Of a stretch of 8,210 nucleotides of DNA, positions 1 to 6,888 are shown piece after piece. The translations under genes and the position numbers were made by a program. The DNA lies in the NCBI GenBank assembly GCA_030598355.1, contig JAUVQD010000049.1:1-8210 (forward strand), in the 5' to 3' direction. The stretch comes from Actinomycetes bacterium (lineage in GTDB: Bacteria; Actinomycetota; Aquicultoria; CAJVYJ01; JAUVQD01). A model generated the notes under the pieces. It did no database searches and was not told where the DNA came from. It worked only from the letters and a program-made list of their open reading frames with translations. How positions within the stretch are numbered: position 1 is the stretch's first letter; each line of letters starts with the position of its first letter.

Positions 1-88
1 AATTTAAGATCAAGTAAACACCGATGACTGAAAAAGCGGCAATAACAATCGCGCGAATCTGTTTTTTGAGCTTATTTCCTTCAGTCAT
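1..88 (-). CDS. Start of an unidentified membrane-anchored protein (3' end beyond the window)
   Basis: The ATG at 88 overlaps the end of recN by eight bases (ATGACTGA), and the frame stays open to the window edge, giving 29 residues. The peptide starts MTEGNKLKKQIR, a basic N-terminus, followed by about 17 hydrophobic residues (AIVIAAFSVIGVYLILN), which reads as an uncleaved signal anchor or first membrane helix with the N-terminus in the cytoplasm. A weak CGGGG lies eight bases upstream. In spore-forming Bacillota the gene after recN is usually spoIVB, and in Actinobacteria it is steA. The visible part starts with a membrane helix, as SpoIVB does, but that is far too little to assign a family. 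I do not recognise it. Confidence 0.55.
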   Translation of the reverse strand, partial: MTEGNKLKKQIRAIVIAAFSVIGVYLILN

Positions 89-1736
89 TAGGAACCCCGG
101 AAACCTTCTTGCCCGATGCTTGATCAAGCAATTGTCGAGCATGTTCAACAGAAACTCTCGATTCATTAATAAGTCCGCTCAGACGCGAGAGCTCCTTTAA
201 TCTATCATCTCCGAGAACCTTATCAACCCTTATTTCAGTTTTTCCAGCCACTGTTCTTTTGCCGATCACCAGGTGATGGTCACCAAAAGCGGCGATTTGC
301 GCCAGATGCGTGACACATATTACTTGATGGCTCGCAGTCAGACTGGCCAAACGTTCTCCAACCTTAACAGCCGTCTTGCCGCCAATGCCTGAGTCAATCT
401 CATCGAAAACCAAGCTTGGAGTGCCATCGGATTGTCCAAATACCGTCCTGATCGCCAACATTACTCTAGCCAACTCACCGCCGGAACCAATACGGGCCAG
501 AGGTCTCACGTCTTCACCAGCGTTTGCTGAGAAAAGAAATTCAATTTGCTCCAACCCTTCGTGGCTCAGACCATCAGCAACAAACTCGCGGTTTTTGATC
601 TGAACCTGAAATTGGCAGGTTGAAAAATCCATCTCTCGAAGATGGCTTAAAATCAGCTCTCCAAATCGCTTGGCAACCTTCTGTCTTATTGCGCTGAGGA
701 CCTCGGCCTCGCGCTTGGCTTTATCGAAAAGCTGAGCCACTTCGTTCGTTAACTCGGACAACCGGAGATGAGACGATTTCAAACTTTCCTGTTTGACGCG
801 GGCCGTCTCATGATGTTCAATCAAACCATCGATTGACAAAGCGTATTTCTTTTTTAAATCGTCCAGGAAATAGAGACGAGTTTGGCATTGATCGAGTTGA
901 CCGGCATCAAACGCTAAAGACTCATGGTAGTTGTGGAGAAACTGTTTTACCTCGTCCAGGCCAGCGCAGGTCGCTTCAAGCTTGCTCGAAGTTTCAGCTA
1001 GCGTCTTATCTGCTTCGCTCGCTTTTGCAATTTCGTCTCGACAAAGAAAAAGGCTGTCGCTGGCTCCACCGTCTAGATGAGCGAGACCAAGCCCCACCGC
1101 CTCGAAAAGTTTGGCGTGATTCTTTAACCGCTGAACTTGTCTCTCAAGCTCCGCGTCCTCACCAGGCTCCAACTTCGCGTCATCAATCTCTTTGATTTGC
1201 CACCTTAGAACTTCCAGCCTATTTTCCCGGTCAGCCTCTACCGTTTTTAGCCCTTCCAGCTCTTGTCGCCCCAGCTTTTCCCGCTCTAAAGTCTTTTGGA
1301 AAGCTCTCTTAGCTTCAACTATTTCGCGACCGCCAAAACGGTCGATTAACTCAAGGTGGGCTTTTGGATTAAGTAGGGATTGCTGTTCGTGTTGTCCGTG
1401 AATATCGAGCAAGGCTCCGCCTGTCTCGGCCAACTCGCCTGTTGCCGCTATTTTTCCATTTATGTAGGCGCGATTCTTCCCGTCACGCCTTATGGACCGT
1501 CGAAGGACGAACTCTCTCCCGTTGTCAAAAACAAATAGGCCTTCGATTTCGCTGGATTCGGCTCCCTGCTTGATCCTGGTGGTATCAGCGCGACCCCCGA
1601 CAAGCAGATTGATCGCCTCAATAATAATGGACTTTCCCGAGCCTGTCTCCCCGGTAATAGCATTGAGCCCAGGCTCGAAAGATAAAGCCAGCTCATCAAT
1701 GATCGCGAAATTCTTTATCCTGATTTCAACAAGCAT
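81..1736 (-). CDS. recN: DNA repair protein RecN (SMC-like ATPase)
   Basis: RecN is an SMC-like ATPase that acts early in double-strand-break repair, helping to hold broken ends together. At 551 residues it is full length (E. coli about 553). It begins MLVEIRIKNFAIIDEL, the family N-terminus, which supports the ATG at 1736. ATPase motifs: Walker A GETGSGKS at 29-36, the Q-loop region DIHGQHEQQSLL at 111-122, ABC signature SGGELA at 418-423, Walker B LVFDEIDSG at 442-450, and the H-loop THLAQIA at 476-482. Between about 140 and 360 the sequence is rich in Glu, Lys and Leu and reads as the short antiparallel coiled coil that separates the two ATPase halves. The start has no well-placed Shine-Dalgarno (GAGG lies about 16 bases away, at the nadK stop). 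No LexA/DinR-type box was seen just upstream, so expression probably comes from the operon. Confidence 0.97.
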   Translation of the reverse strand: MLVEIRIKNFAIIDELALSFEPGLNAITGETGSGKSIIIEAINLLVGGRADTTRIKQGAESSEIEGLFVFDNGREFVLRRSIRRDGKNRAYINGKIAATGELAETGGALLDIHGQHEQQSLLNPKAHLELIDRFGGREIVEAKRAFQKTLEREKLGRQELEGLKTVEADRENRLEVLRWQIKEIDDAKLEPGEDAELERQVQRLKNHAKLFEAVGLGLAHLDGGASDSLFLCRDEIAKASEADKTLAETSSKLEATCAGLDEVKQFLHNYHESLAFDAGQLDQCQTRLYFLDDLKKKYALSIDGLIEHHETARVKQESLKSSHLRLSELTNEVAQLFDKAKREAEVLSAIRQKVAKRFGELILSHLREMDFSTCQFQVQIKNREFVADGLSHEGLEQIEFLFSANAGEDVRPLARIGSGGELARVMLAIRTVFGQSDGTPSLVFDEIDSGIGGKTAVKVGERLASLTASHQVICVTHLAQIAAFGDHHLVIGKRTVAGKTEIRVDKVLGDDRLKELSRLSGLINESRVSVEHARQLLDQASGKKVSGVPND

Positions 1737-1749
1737 AGTTTGGTCAATG

Positions 1750-2619
1750 TTACCTCAGACTGAGCCACTTTTTTAGTTTTGCGCTTAGACCTTCGTAAAA
1801 ATCTGGTCCGCCGGTACTGACGAAGGCGCATGTATGCTCAGCCAGCCCGATTTCAATCGAAGTTACATCCTTCGGCCTGTCCACAGCAATTCCATCCACA
1901 CTCACCCCTACTTTACCGGCTGGTACTTTGTAGATTGGCTTAATCGTTATCTTATCGTTTGCGCTGAAGACCAGACTTCGATTATTTAATGAATGGGAGC
2001 AAATGGGGATCGCCACGTAGACATCGGTCGCCGGAGCTATGATCGGCCCGCCAGCTGAAAAGGAATATGCGGTGGAACCTGTCGGAGTAGCGGCCACCAG
2101 GCCATCGGCAGCGTATCGACAAAAAAGTATATTGTTGACGAAGAGGTCAAGCTTGATGAGACGACCGAACTCCTCGCGTCCGACCAAAATATCATTTAGG
2201 GCTAGGCGTTCGATAGAATGACCGTCTTTATAAGTAATTTTCGCGACCAACATTCGTCGCTGCTCTATCTGAAAACGGCCATCTTTAACGCGATCCAGAA
2301 CATCTTCCATTTGATCAGGGTTTACCCACATCAAGAAGCCCATCTCACCCAGATTCACGCCGATAATCGGTACATTCCGCTCACCCATCAAATTGACGGC
2401 TCTAAGAGTTGTGCCGTCGCCGCCAAGAGTCAAAGCTAGGTCAGCGTCATCGAAAAGGTTCTCTTTCTCTACTCCATATTCAGGCAATCCCAATACAGAG
2501 GCGTCTGATTTAGGTATGGCCATGTCGACATTGTTCTGCTTCACCCAATCGACCAATCGTGGGACTATTTTTGCGACACCGGGCTTTTTTGCGTAAGGAA
2601 TGACGGCAAGCTTTTTCAT
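1750..2619 (-). CDS. nadK: NAD kinase
   Basis: NadK phosphorylates NAD to NADP with ATP or polyphosphate in the cytoplasm and is normally essential. The 289 residues show the complete family pattern: LGGDGTTLRA at 65-74 (GGDGT motif with the catalytic Asp68), GVNLGEMGFL at 87-96, ALNDILVGR at 140-148, DGLVAATPTGSTAYSFSAGGP at 172-192 with an ICSHSLNNRSL stretch at 206-216, and the C-terminal beta domain containing SVDG. The ATG at 2619 has no visible Shine-Dalgarno; it overlaps the stop of a possible small ORF as ATGA, so translational coupling is a plausible source of ribosomes. recN starts 13 bases after the stop. The tlyA-nadK-recN order is conserved in many Gram-positive lineages, where argR often lies between nadK and recN; no argR is present here. 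Confidence 0.96.
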   Translation of the reverse strand: MKKLAVIPYAKKPGVAKIVPRLVDWVKQNNVDMAIPKSDASVLGLPEYGVEKENLFDDADLALTLGGDGTTLRAVNLMGERNVPIIGVNLGEMGFLMWVNPDQMEDVLDRVKDGRFQIEQRRMLVAKITYKDGHSIERLALNDILVGREEFGRLIKLDLFVNNILFCRYAADGLVAATPTGSTAYSFSAGGPIIAPATDVYVAIPICSHSLNNRSLVFSANDKITIKPIYKVPAGKVGVSVDGIAVDRPKDVTSIEIGLAEHTCAFVSTGGPDFYEGLSAKLKKWLSLR

Positions 2620-2708
2620 TTTCGTTGATTAAAACGGTTGGCGTCCTTAGCGCCAATCGCTGTCCTTAATATTGGTCTTTGCAATAACAAAATATTTGCC
2701 TCCATCAT
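2616..2708 (-). CDS. Possible small ORF (30 codons) bridging tlyA and nadK
   Basis: The 85-base gap between tlyA and nadK is completely spanned by one open frame. Its ATG overlaps the tlyA stop as ATGA (2705-2708), and its TGA overlaps the nadK start as ATGA (2616-2619). The peptide begins MMEANILLLQRPILR and is basic at the end (NQRK). A GGAGG at 2699-2703 lies eight bases before an in-frame TTG at 2688-2690, giving an alternative 24-codon version. nadK itself has no Shine-Dalgarno, so translation through this ORF could deliver ribosomes to it. I recognise no family. At 30 codons an open frame with these junctions can arise by chance, so this is a candidate only; non-coding spacer is the competing explanation. 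Confidence 0.25.
   Translation of the reverse strand: MMEANILLLQRPILRTAIGAKDANRFNQRK
2638..2656 (-). other. Small hairpin upstream of nadK
   Basis: On the minus strand TTGGCG and CGCCAA form a perfect six-base-pair stem with a seven-base loop, ending 18 bases before the nadK ATG. The only following U stretch is four bases, set off by CCG, so it is a poor intrinsic terminator. It could affect translation of nadK or mRNA stability, or be incidental. It lies within the possible small ORF. Confidence 0.3.
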
Positions 2709-3517
2709 TTGAGAGTTTCATGGGCTCCTTCGACAACTGCCACCGCTGCCTCTTGAATCCCTTCGATAGCATAACCGACGAGAGGCTTTTTGGACAGATG
2801 TATCCAATACTCAATATTACCTTTAGCGCCAACTATTGGCGACCAGGTCATACCTAAAAGTGACAAATTGCCGGCAACAAACTCTCGCCCCAGCGAGCTG
2901 AGAACCTCACTATGAAGACTTTTATCTTTAACAATGCCACCCTTACCTACCTGGCCTTTACCAACCTCAAACTGAGGTTTAACGAGGGCAATGACTTCAC
3001 CTTCCTCCTTAAGACATCCGAGGACCGCCGGCATTACTTTTTTCAGTGAAATGAAGGAAAGATCTAGTGTGGCCATATCCGCTAACTCAGAAATATCTCG
3101 CGGAGTCAGATGGCGCACATTAACGCGTTCATGTAGCTCAACGCGTTCATCGCACCTCAGTTTCCAGGCAAGCTGACCATAACCAACGTCGACAGCGATA
3201 ATCTTGCGCGCGTCTTTCTTAAGGAGACAATCGGTAAAGCCGCCAGTGGAAACACCTGAATCTAGAATAGTGAGCCCTTTGACATCAACACCAAAATCAT
3301 CAAGAGCCTGCTCTAGTTTTTGTCCGCCCCTGGACACGTAGGCAAGATTAGCGGGCTGGTAGAGGATATTGGCATCCCCGCCAACCAGTTGAGCTGGTTT
3401 TACAGAGATTTGTCCATCAATGCTAACTTCACCAGTGACAATAGCTGCGTAAGCCTGGTTTCTGCTGGTAACAAAACCCCGGCTAACTAAGAGTTGATCG
3501 AGCCTCACTTTTTTCAT
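2705..3517 (-). CDS. tlyA: TlyA family rRNA 2'-O-methyltransferase (S4 domain plus FtsJ-like domain)
   Basis: The family methylates ribose in 16S and, in some species, 23S rRNA using S-adenosylmethionine. Members are often annotated as hemolysins, but nothing here suggests secretion. The 270 residues contain an N-terminal S4 RNA-binding domain (about 4-63, starting RLDQLLVSRGFVTSR) followed by the Rossmann methyltransferase: SAM motif STGGFTDCLL at 90-99, AVDVGYGQLAWKLR at 108-121, LDLSFISL at 151-158, LVKPQFE at 178-184 and GNIEYW at 233-238. Lys67, Asp152, Lys180 and Glu236 align with the Lys-Asp-Lys-Glu catalytic tetrad described for M. tuberculosis TlyA, so it is probably active. Motif I reads LDSGVSTGG where many members have LDIGASTGG. 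The ATG lies 35 bases inside dxs and has no clear Shine-Dalgarno; an in-frame GTG three codons on is an alternative start. Confidence 0.93.
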   Translation of the reverse strand: MKKVRLDQLLVSRGFVTSRNQAYAAIVTGEVSIDGQISVKPAQLVGGDANILYQPANLAYVSRGGQKLEQALDDFGVDVKGLTILDSGVSTGGFTDCLLKKDARKIIAVDVGYGQLAWKLRCDERVELHERVNVRHLTPRDISELADMATLDLSFISLKKVMPAVLGCLKEEGEVIALVKPQFEVGKGQVGKGGIVKDKSLHSEVLSSLGREFVAGNLSLLGMTWSPIVGAKGNIEYWIHLSKKPLVGYAIEGIQEAAVAVVEGAHETLK

Positions 3518-5387
3518 ATGTTTTCAGAATAGCGAGAATTTTTTCTGAAAGCGAGGCCGAGTCAAGACCAACCTCTTTAAAAAGTTGTTCGATTGAGCCG
3601 TGGCTAACAAAATAGTCCGGCAAGCCAAAGTTGACCAGGCGGCATTGGTTGAGGGAGGCAACAACTTGCGCAACCTGCGAGCCAAAGCCACCGACAATAC
3701 TATTATCCTCCAGTGTAACCAGCAAATCGTGAGAATCAGCCATTTGAAAAATCATTTCACTGTCGATTGGCTTGACGAAGCGGGCGTTCACGAGAGTGCA
3801 ATTGAGGCCCTCCTTCTTAAGCAGATCAACTACCGCTCGCCCGGTTTCGACCATCCTGCCAATAGCCAAAATAGCCACTTGTTCGCCTTTAACTAAGACC
3901 TCTGATTTGCCGAGCGGCAGAGGAGTAAAATCATTTTTTGAATCTACTTCAGGTCCGGCCCCTCTTGGATATCTAATAGCCGCGGGCTGTCCGCACTCGA
4001 ATGCTGTGCCCACGAGCTGCCTTAATTCCGCGTCATCTTTGGGAGCCATTACCACCATGTTGGGCATGTGACTGAGATATGAAAGGTCAAAAGCGCCATG
4101 ATGCGTCGGCCCGTCATCACCGACCAAACCGCCCCTATCAAGAGCGAAAACAACCGGCAGCCCCGGTAGACAAATATCTTCAACCAGCTGATCGTAAGCC
4201 CGCTGCAGAAACGTTGAGTAGATAGCAACCACAGGTTTCAGACCTTGTTGCGCCATTCCCGCGGCAAATGTCACGCCATGTTGTTCCGCGATTCCGACGT
4301 CAAAGAACCGATCAGGATGAGCAGCCGCGAATCTGTCCAGCCCGGTCCCTTGCGCCATCGCGGCACTGACAGCAACGATCTTCTGGTCGTCAATTGCCAA
4401 TCTCGCCAGACTTTCTCCAAATACCTGCCCATAGCTGGGCCGAGATTTCTTGGCCAAGGGAAGGCCCGTTTTGATGTTAAAGGGGCTTGTCCCGTGAAAT
4501 CGTTCAGGAAACTGCTCTGCCGGCTGGTAACCCAACCCTTTTTTAGTCAAGACGTGGATTAGTATCGGCCCGTCAATTTCCTTGGCCATCGCGACACCTT
4601 TTTTCACAGCGTCAACATCGTGACCATCGATTGGACCGATATATTTAATTCCCAGCTCCTCAAAGAGCATTCCCGGAACGACCAATTGCTTAAGTGAAGT
4701 CTTCCAGGTCTCGCCCGCGCTGACCACCTTTTCTCCAATGGCTGGTATCCGACGAACTGCTTCTTCTATATCGTGACGAAATTTATTATAGGCCGGAGCT
4801 AATCTTATCCGGTTAAGGTAGCAAGAGAGCGCTCCGACATTTCCATCAATTGACATTTCATTATCATTAAGGACGATAATAATATTTGTTTTAAGATGAC
4901 CGGTTTGATTGAGAGCTTCAAAAGCCATGCCGCCTGTCATCGAACCGTCCCCGATAACAGCAATAATGGTCTCATCGCTTCCCTTGAGGTCGCGCGCAAT
5001 CGCCGCGCCCATCGCAACGCTTATAGAATTGCTGGCGTGACCGGTATCAAAAGCGTCATGCGGGCTCTCGCTTTGTTTTGGAAAACCGCTAATTCCGCCA
5101 TACTGCCGTAGAGTAGAAAATTGATCTTTTCTCCCTGTCAGCAATTTGTGGACATAAGCTTGATGGCCGACGTCCCAAATGATCTTGTCTTTCGGACTCT
5201 CTATGGCCATATGAAGGCCGATAGTAAGTTCAACAACCCCGAGGTTAGGCCCAAGGTGACCGCCGTTGGTGGAAGTCACGTTGATCATCTCTGTTCTGAT
5301 TTCTTTAGCTAGTTTCTCCAGCTGAGCGGCGTCCAAATCTTTAAGCCCCTCAGGCAAGGAGATGCTATCGAGAATGCGGTCCGGCAT
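3483..5387 (-). CDS. dxs: 1-deoxy-D-xylulose-5-phosphate synthase
   Basis: Dxs joins pyruvate and glyceraldehyde 3-phosphate, with thiamine diphosphate, to give DXP, the entry and usual control point of the MEP isoprenoid pathway. At 634 residues it is full length. Visible hallmarks: GHLGPNLG at 43-50 with catalytic His44, DVGHQAYVHKLLTGR at 72-86, GGISGFP at 97-103, DTGHAS at 114-119, the ThDP/Mg signature GDGSMTGGMAFEALN at 146-160 with NDNEMSI at 174-180, the catalytic Glu368 in DVGIAEQHG, DGPTHHG at 425-431, and the substrate-binding YPRG at 473-476. The residue after NDNEMSI is Asp where Ser is usual, a mild oddity. The ATG directly follows the ispA stop (TAAATG), with GGGGAG ten bases upstream. 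The last 35 bases overlap tlyA. The sequence shows no riboswitch or leader. The pathway partner ispA is immediately upstream. Confidence 0.97.
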   Translation of the reverse strand: MPDRILDSISLPEGLKDLDAAQLEKLAKEIRTEMINVTSTNGGHLGPNLGVVELTIGLHMAIESPKDKIIWDVGHQAYVHKLLTGRKDQFSTLRQYGGISGFPKQSESPHDAFDTGHASNSISVAMGAAIARDLKGSDETIIAVIGDGSMTGGMAFEALNQTGHLKTNIIIVLNDNEMSIDGNVGALSCYLNRIRLAPAYNKFRHDIEEAVRRIPAIGEKVVSAGETWKTSLKQLVVPGMLFEELGIKYIGPIDGHDVDAVKKGVAMAKEIDGPILIHVLTKKGLGYQPAEQFPERFHGTSPFNIKTGLPLAKKSRPSYGQVFGESLARLAIDDQKIVAVSAAMAQGTGLDRFAAAHPDRFFDVGIAEQHGVTFAAGMAQQGLKPVVAIYSTFLQRAYDQLVEDICLPGLPVVFALDRGGLVGDDGPTHHGAFDLSYLSHMPNMVVMAPKDDAELRQLVGTAFECGQPAAIRYPRGAGPEVDSKNDFTPLPLGKSEVLVKGEQVAILAIGRMVETGRAVVDLLKKEGLNCTLVNARFVKPIDSEMIFQMADSHDLLVTLEDNSIVGGFGSQVAQVVASLNQCRLVNFGLPDYFVSHGSIEQLFKEVGLDSASLSEKILAILKTYEKSEARSTLS

Positions 5388-6272
5388 TTATGATTTTCTC
5401 CCCAACACGAAGTTCGACATATCGTTCAGCCTATCTCTATACATTTCAGCTCCACCTAAAGCCTCTTCGGCTAATTTGGCGGTTGCTTCCGCGATCTCTT
5501 TTGATCTATTTACCCCAAGTTTTCCCGGAAATGTAATCTTTTGATTATTAATATCACTGCCCACGTTCTTACCGAGCGTGCTATCAGTACCGACAATATC
5601 AAGAATATCGTCGATTATCTGAAATGTTAACCCCAAATGTCCAGCATAACTAGTTATTGCCTCGAGTTGCGCGTCATCGGCCCCGCCCAAGATAGCTCCA
5701 CATCTAGCGGACGCCACGATCAACGAGCCGGTTTTATGATTGTGAATATATTCCAGCGTCGACTGATCTACATTGTGTCCTGCCGACATAATATCTACCA
5801 CCTGGCCGCCAACCATCCCATCAATGCCGGTGGCTACAGCCACCTCTCGCAATGTCCGTACCAGGCATTGAGTGTCGGTTAGCTTTGCTTGCTCTGTCAA
5901 TATTAAAACAAAGGCTTCCGCAAACAAAGCATCGCCAGCCATAATGGCTATATTTTCTCCAAATTTTACGTGACAAGTGGCCGATCCCCGCCTCAAAGTA
6001 TCGTCGTCAATTGCCGGCAAGTCGTCATGGATCAGTGAATACGTATGAATAAATTCAATTGCGCACGCAACAGGTAGCGCGACTTTCGGATCAGCGCCCA
6101 CAGCCTCAGCCGCAAGCAAAACTAAGACTGGTCGAAATCTTTTGCCGGATGAAAAAAGACTGTACGACATAGCGTCGTTGATTGTTTTCAATCTCTGGTC
6201 GGATTTTGGAAAATAGACGTGAAGCGCGTCATTAACAAGTTCTTTTAAATCTTCGGGATAGAGAGTGCTCAA
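5388..6272 (-). CDS. ispA: Short-chain polyprenyl diphosphate synthase, probably farnesyl diphosphate synthase
   Basis: The enzyme condenses DMAPP/GPP with IPP to build a C15 (possibly C20) prenyl diphosphate, feeding undecaprenyl phosphate, quinone or carotenoid pathways. The trans-prenyltransferase hallmarks are all present in 294 residues: GKRFRP at 43-48, the first aspartate-rich motif DDLPAID at 83-89 followed by LRRG, GMVGGQ at 152-157, HKTG at 179-182, the second aspartate-rich motif DDILD at 221-225, and GKNVGSD at 234-240. The two-residue insertion in the first motif (DDxxxxD) and Tyr78 five residues before it are typical of bacterial type II FPP synthases, which is the reason for the C15 call; product length cannot be proven from sequence. 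The start is TTG at 6272, overlapping the xseB stop as TTGA, with GGTGA six bases upstream. The stop abuts the dxs start, so two isoprenoid genes are translated back to back. Confidence 0.93.
   Translation of the reverse strand: MSTLYPEDLKELVNDALHVYFPKSDQRLKTINDAMSYSLFSSGKRFRPVLVLLAAEAVGADPKVALPVACAIEFIHTYSLIHDDLPAIDDDTLRRGSATCHVKFGENIAIMAGDALFAEAFVLILTEQAKLTDTQCLVRTLREVAVATGIDGMVGGQVVDIMSAGHNVDQSTLEYIHNHKTGSLIVASARCGAILGGADDAQLEAITSYAGHLGLTFQIIDDILDIVGTDSTLGKNVGSDINNQKITFPGKLGVNRSKEIAEATAKLAEEALGGAEMYRDRLNDMSNFVLGRKS
5398..5403 (-). promoter_or_regulatory. Ribosome binding site of dxs
   Basis: GGGGAG on the minus strand lies ten bases before the dxs ATG, inside the final codons of ispA. Spacing is slightly long but acceptable. 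Together with the directly abutting stop and start it indicates coupled translation of the two isoprenoid genes. Confidence 0.45.
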
Positions 6273-6457
6273 TCAGCTTCACCAAGTCCGTCTTGCCAGT
6301 GACTGTGGTCAGTCTGTTCCGTGCAGATATTGGCCAACTTTACGCCTTCCTCAAGCAGCTCTAGTGATTGCTCTAAGGAAGTATCTTTTTTTTTGACTTG
6401 ATTTACAATCTCTTCCAAACGACCGAGTGCCTCCTCAAACTTTAGATCACCGCTCAT
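6269..6457 (-). CDS. xseB: Exodeoxyribonuclease VII small subunit, C-terminus atypical (possible frameshift)
   Basis: XseB is the small helical subunit that assembles on XseA to form exonuclease VII, a single-strand-specific nuclease. Residues 7-46 match the family well: FEEALGRLEEIV, then SLEQSLELLEEGVKLANIC, with normal helix spacing. From residue 49 the reading frame gives TDHSHWQDGLGEAD and stops at 62 residues, whereas family members usually run to 70-80 and have a second amphipathic helix there. Skipping one base after codon 48 gives LTTVTGKTDLVKL, which fits the expected helix pattern, and that frame runs to a stop inside ispA for a total of about 74 residues. A single-base indel is therefore possible; the alternative is a genuine short tail. 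Nine consecutive A bases lie at codons 22-24. No xseA is present in this window. The start is well supported by AAGGAG five bases upstream. Confidence 0.85.
   Translation of the reverse strand: MSGDLKFEEALGRLEEIVNQVKKKDTSLEQSLELLEEGVKLANICTEQTDHSHWQDGLGEAD
6279..6283 (-). promoter_or_regulatory. Ribosome binding site supporting the TTG start of ispA
   Basis: GGTGA on the minus strand lies six bases before the TTG at 6272. It decides the start: there is no ATG in frame near the N-terminus (the next is Met35, inside the conserved region), and the protein from TTG begins where family members usually do. The site lies inside the last codons of xseB. Confidence 0.5.
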
Positions 6458-6888
6458 CTAGACTCCTTCTTCGAGGGCTCTTTTTCATTCTCTTCCAGAT
6501 TCCTTGCTACCTGACCGAGAACCCCGTTGACAAACTTCCCCGATTCGACACTCCCATATATTTTAGCAAGCTCAATGGCCTCATTGATAGAAACACTTGC
6601 CGGAATTTCCGGCTCATAAACCATTTCATATATGGAGATTCTCAAGATATTTCTGTCGACCACAGGTAATCGCTCTATTGCCCAATTTTTTGCGTAATCA
6701 TCAATGAGCCCATCGATCATCTCTTGGTTGGCTTCAATGCCTTTCAATAGTTTTTTGCTAAAGCCGGAAACCTTCTCCCCTGAGCTTTCTATGCGCCGCT
6801 CAAAGATTGTATCCAGCGAAAAATCCGTCATCTCTTTTTGGTATAATATTTCTACCGCTATTGCGCGGGACCGTCTCCTCTCAACCAT
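6454..6888 (-). CDS. nusB: Transcription antitermination factor NusB
   Basis: NusB (144 residues, normal length) binds boxA RNA with NusE/S10 and supports antitermination during rRNA transcription. The all-helical NusB fold is recognisable from start to end: the basic N-terminus RRRSRAIAVEILYQ (residues 4-17, RNA-binding arginine patch), NW at 68-69, RLPVVDRNILRISIYEM at 73-89, INEAIELAK at 101-109 and FVNGVL at 119-124. The C-terminal tail from about 131 is charged and probably disordered. The ATG at 6888 shares its A with the accC stop (TAATG). An AGGA at 6895-6898 lies 6 bases upstream, which supports this start. The end overlaps xseB by four bases (ATGA). The gene is intact. Confidence 0.96.
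   Translation of the reverse strand: MVERRRSRAIAVEILYQKEMTDFSLDTIFERRIESSGEKVSGFSKKLLKGIEANQEMIDGLIDDYAKNWAIERLPVVDRNILRISIYEMVYEPEIPASVSINEAIELAKIYGSVESGKFVNGVLGQVARNLEENEKEPSKKESR
6463..6468 (-). promoter_or_regulatory. Ribosome binding site of xseB
   Basis: On the minus strand the sequence AAGGAG lies five bases before the ATG of xseB, inside the last codons of nusB. It is the strongest well-placed Shine-Dalgarno sequence in the window and fixes the xseB start, which also overlaps the nusB stop as ATGA. Ribosomes could therefore both re-initiate and load independently here. Confidence 0.75.

Noticed and set aside
833..1195. Plus-strand open frame of 120 codons inside recN
   Set aside because: It is antisense to well-conserved RecN coding sequence, has low-complexity Arg/Ser-rich composition and no family resemblance; a shadow.
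2631..2656. Intrinsic terminator between tlyA and nadK
   Set aside because: The stem is only six base pairs and the following U stretch is four bases set off by CCG; too weak for a terminator call.
2647..2832. Minus-strand 61-codon frame covering the tlyA end and part of the gap
   Set aside because: Most of it overlaps tlyA in another frame, it has no Shine-Dalgarno, and its end makes no junction with nadK; the 30-codon frame is the better candidate for this gap.
3600..4562. Chain of plus-strand open frames opposite dxs
   Set aside because: They are antisense to conserved dxs motifs, without ribosome binding sites or recognisable proteins.
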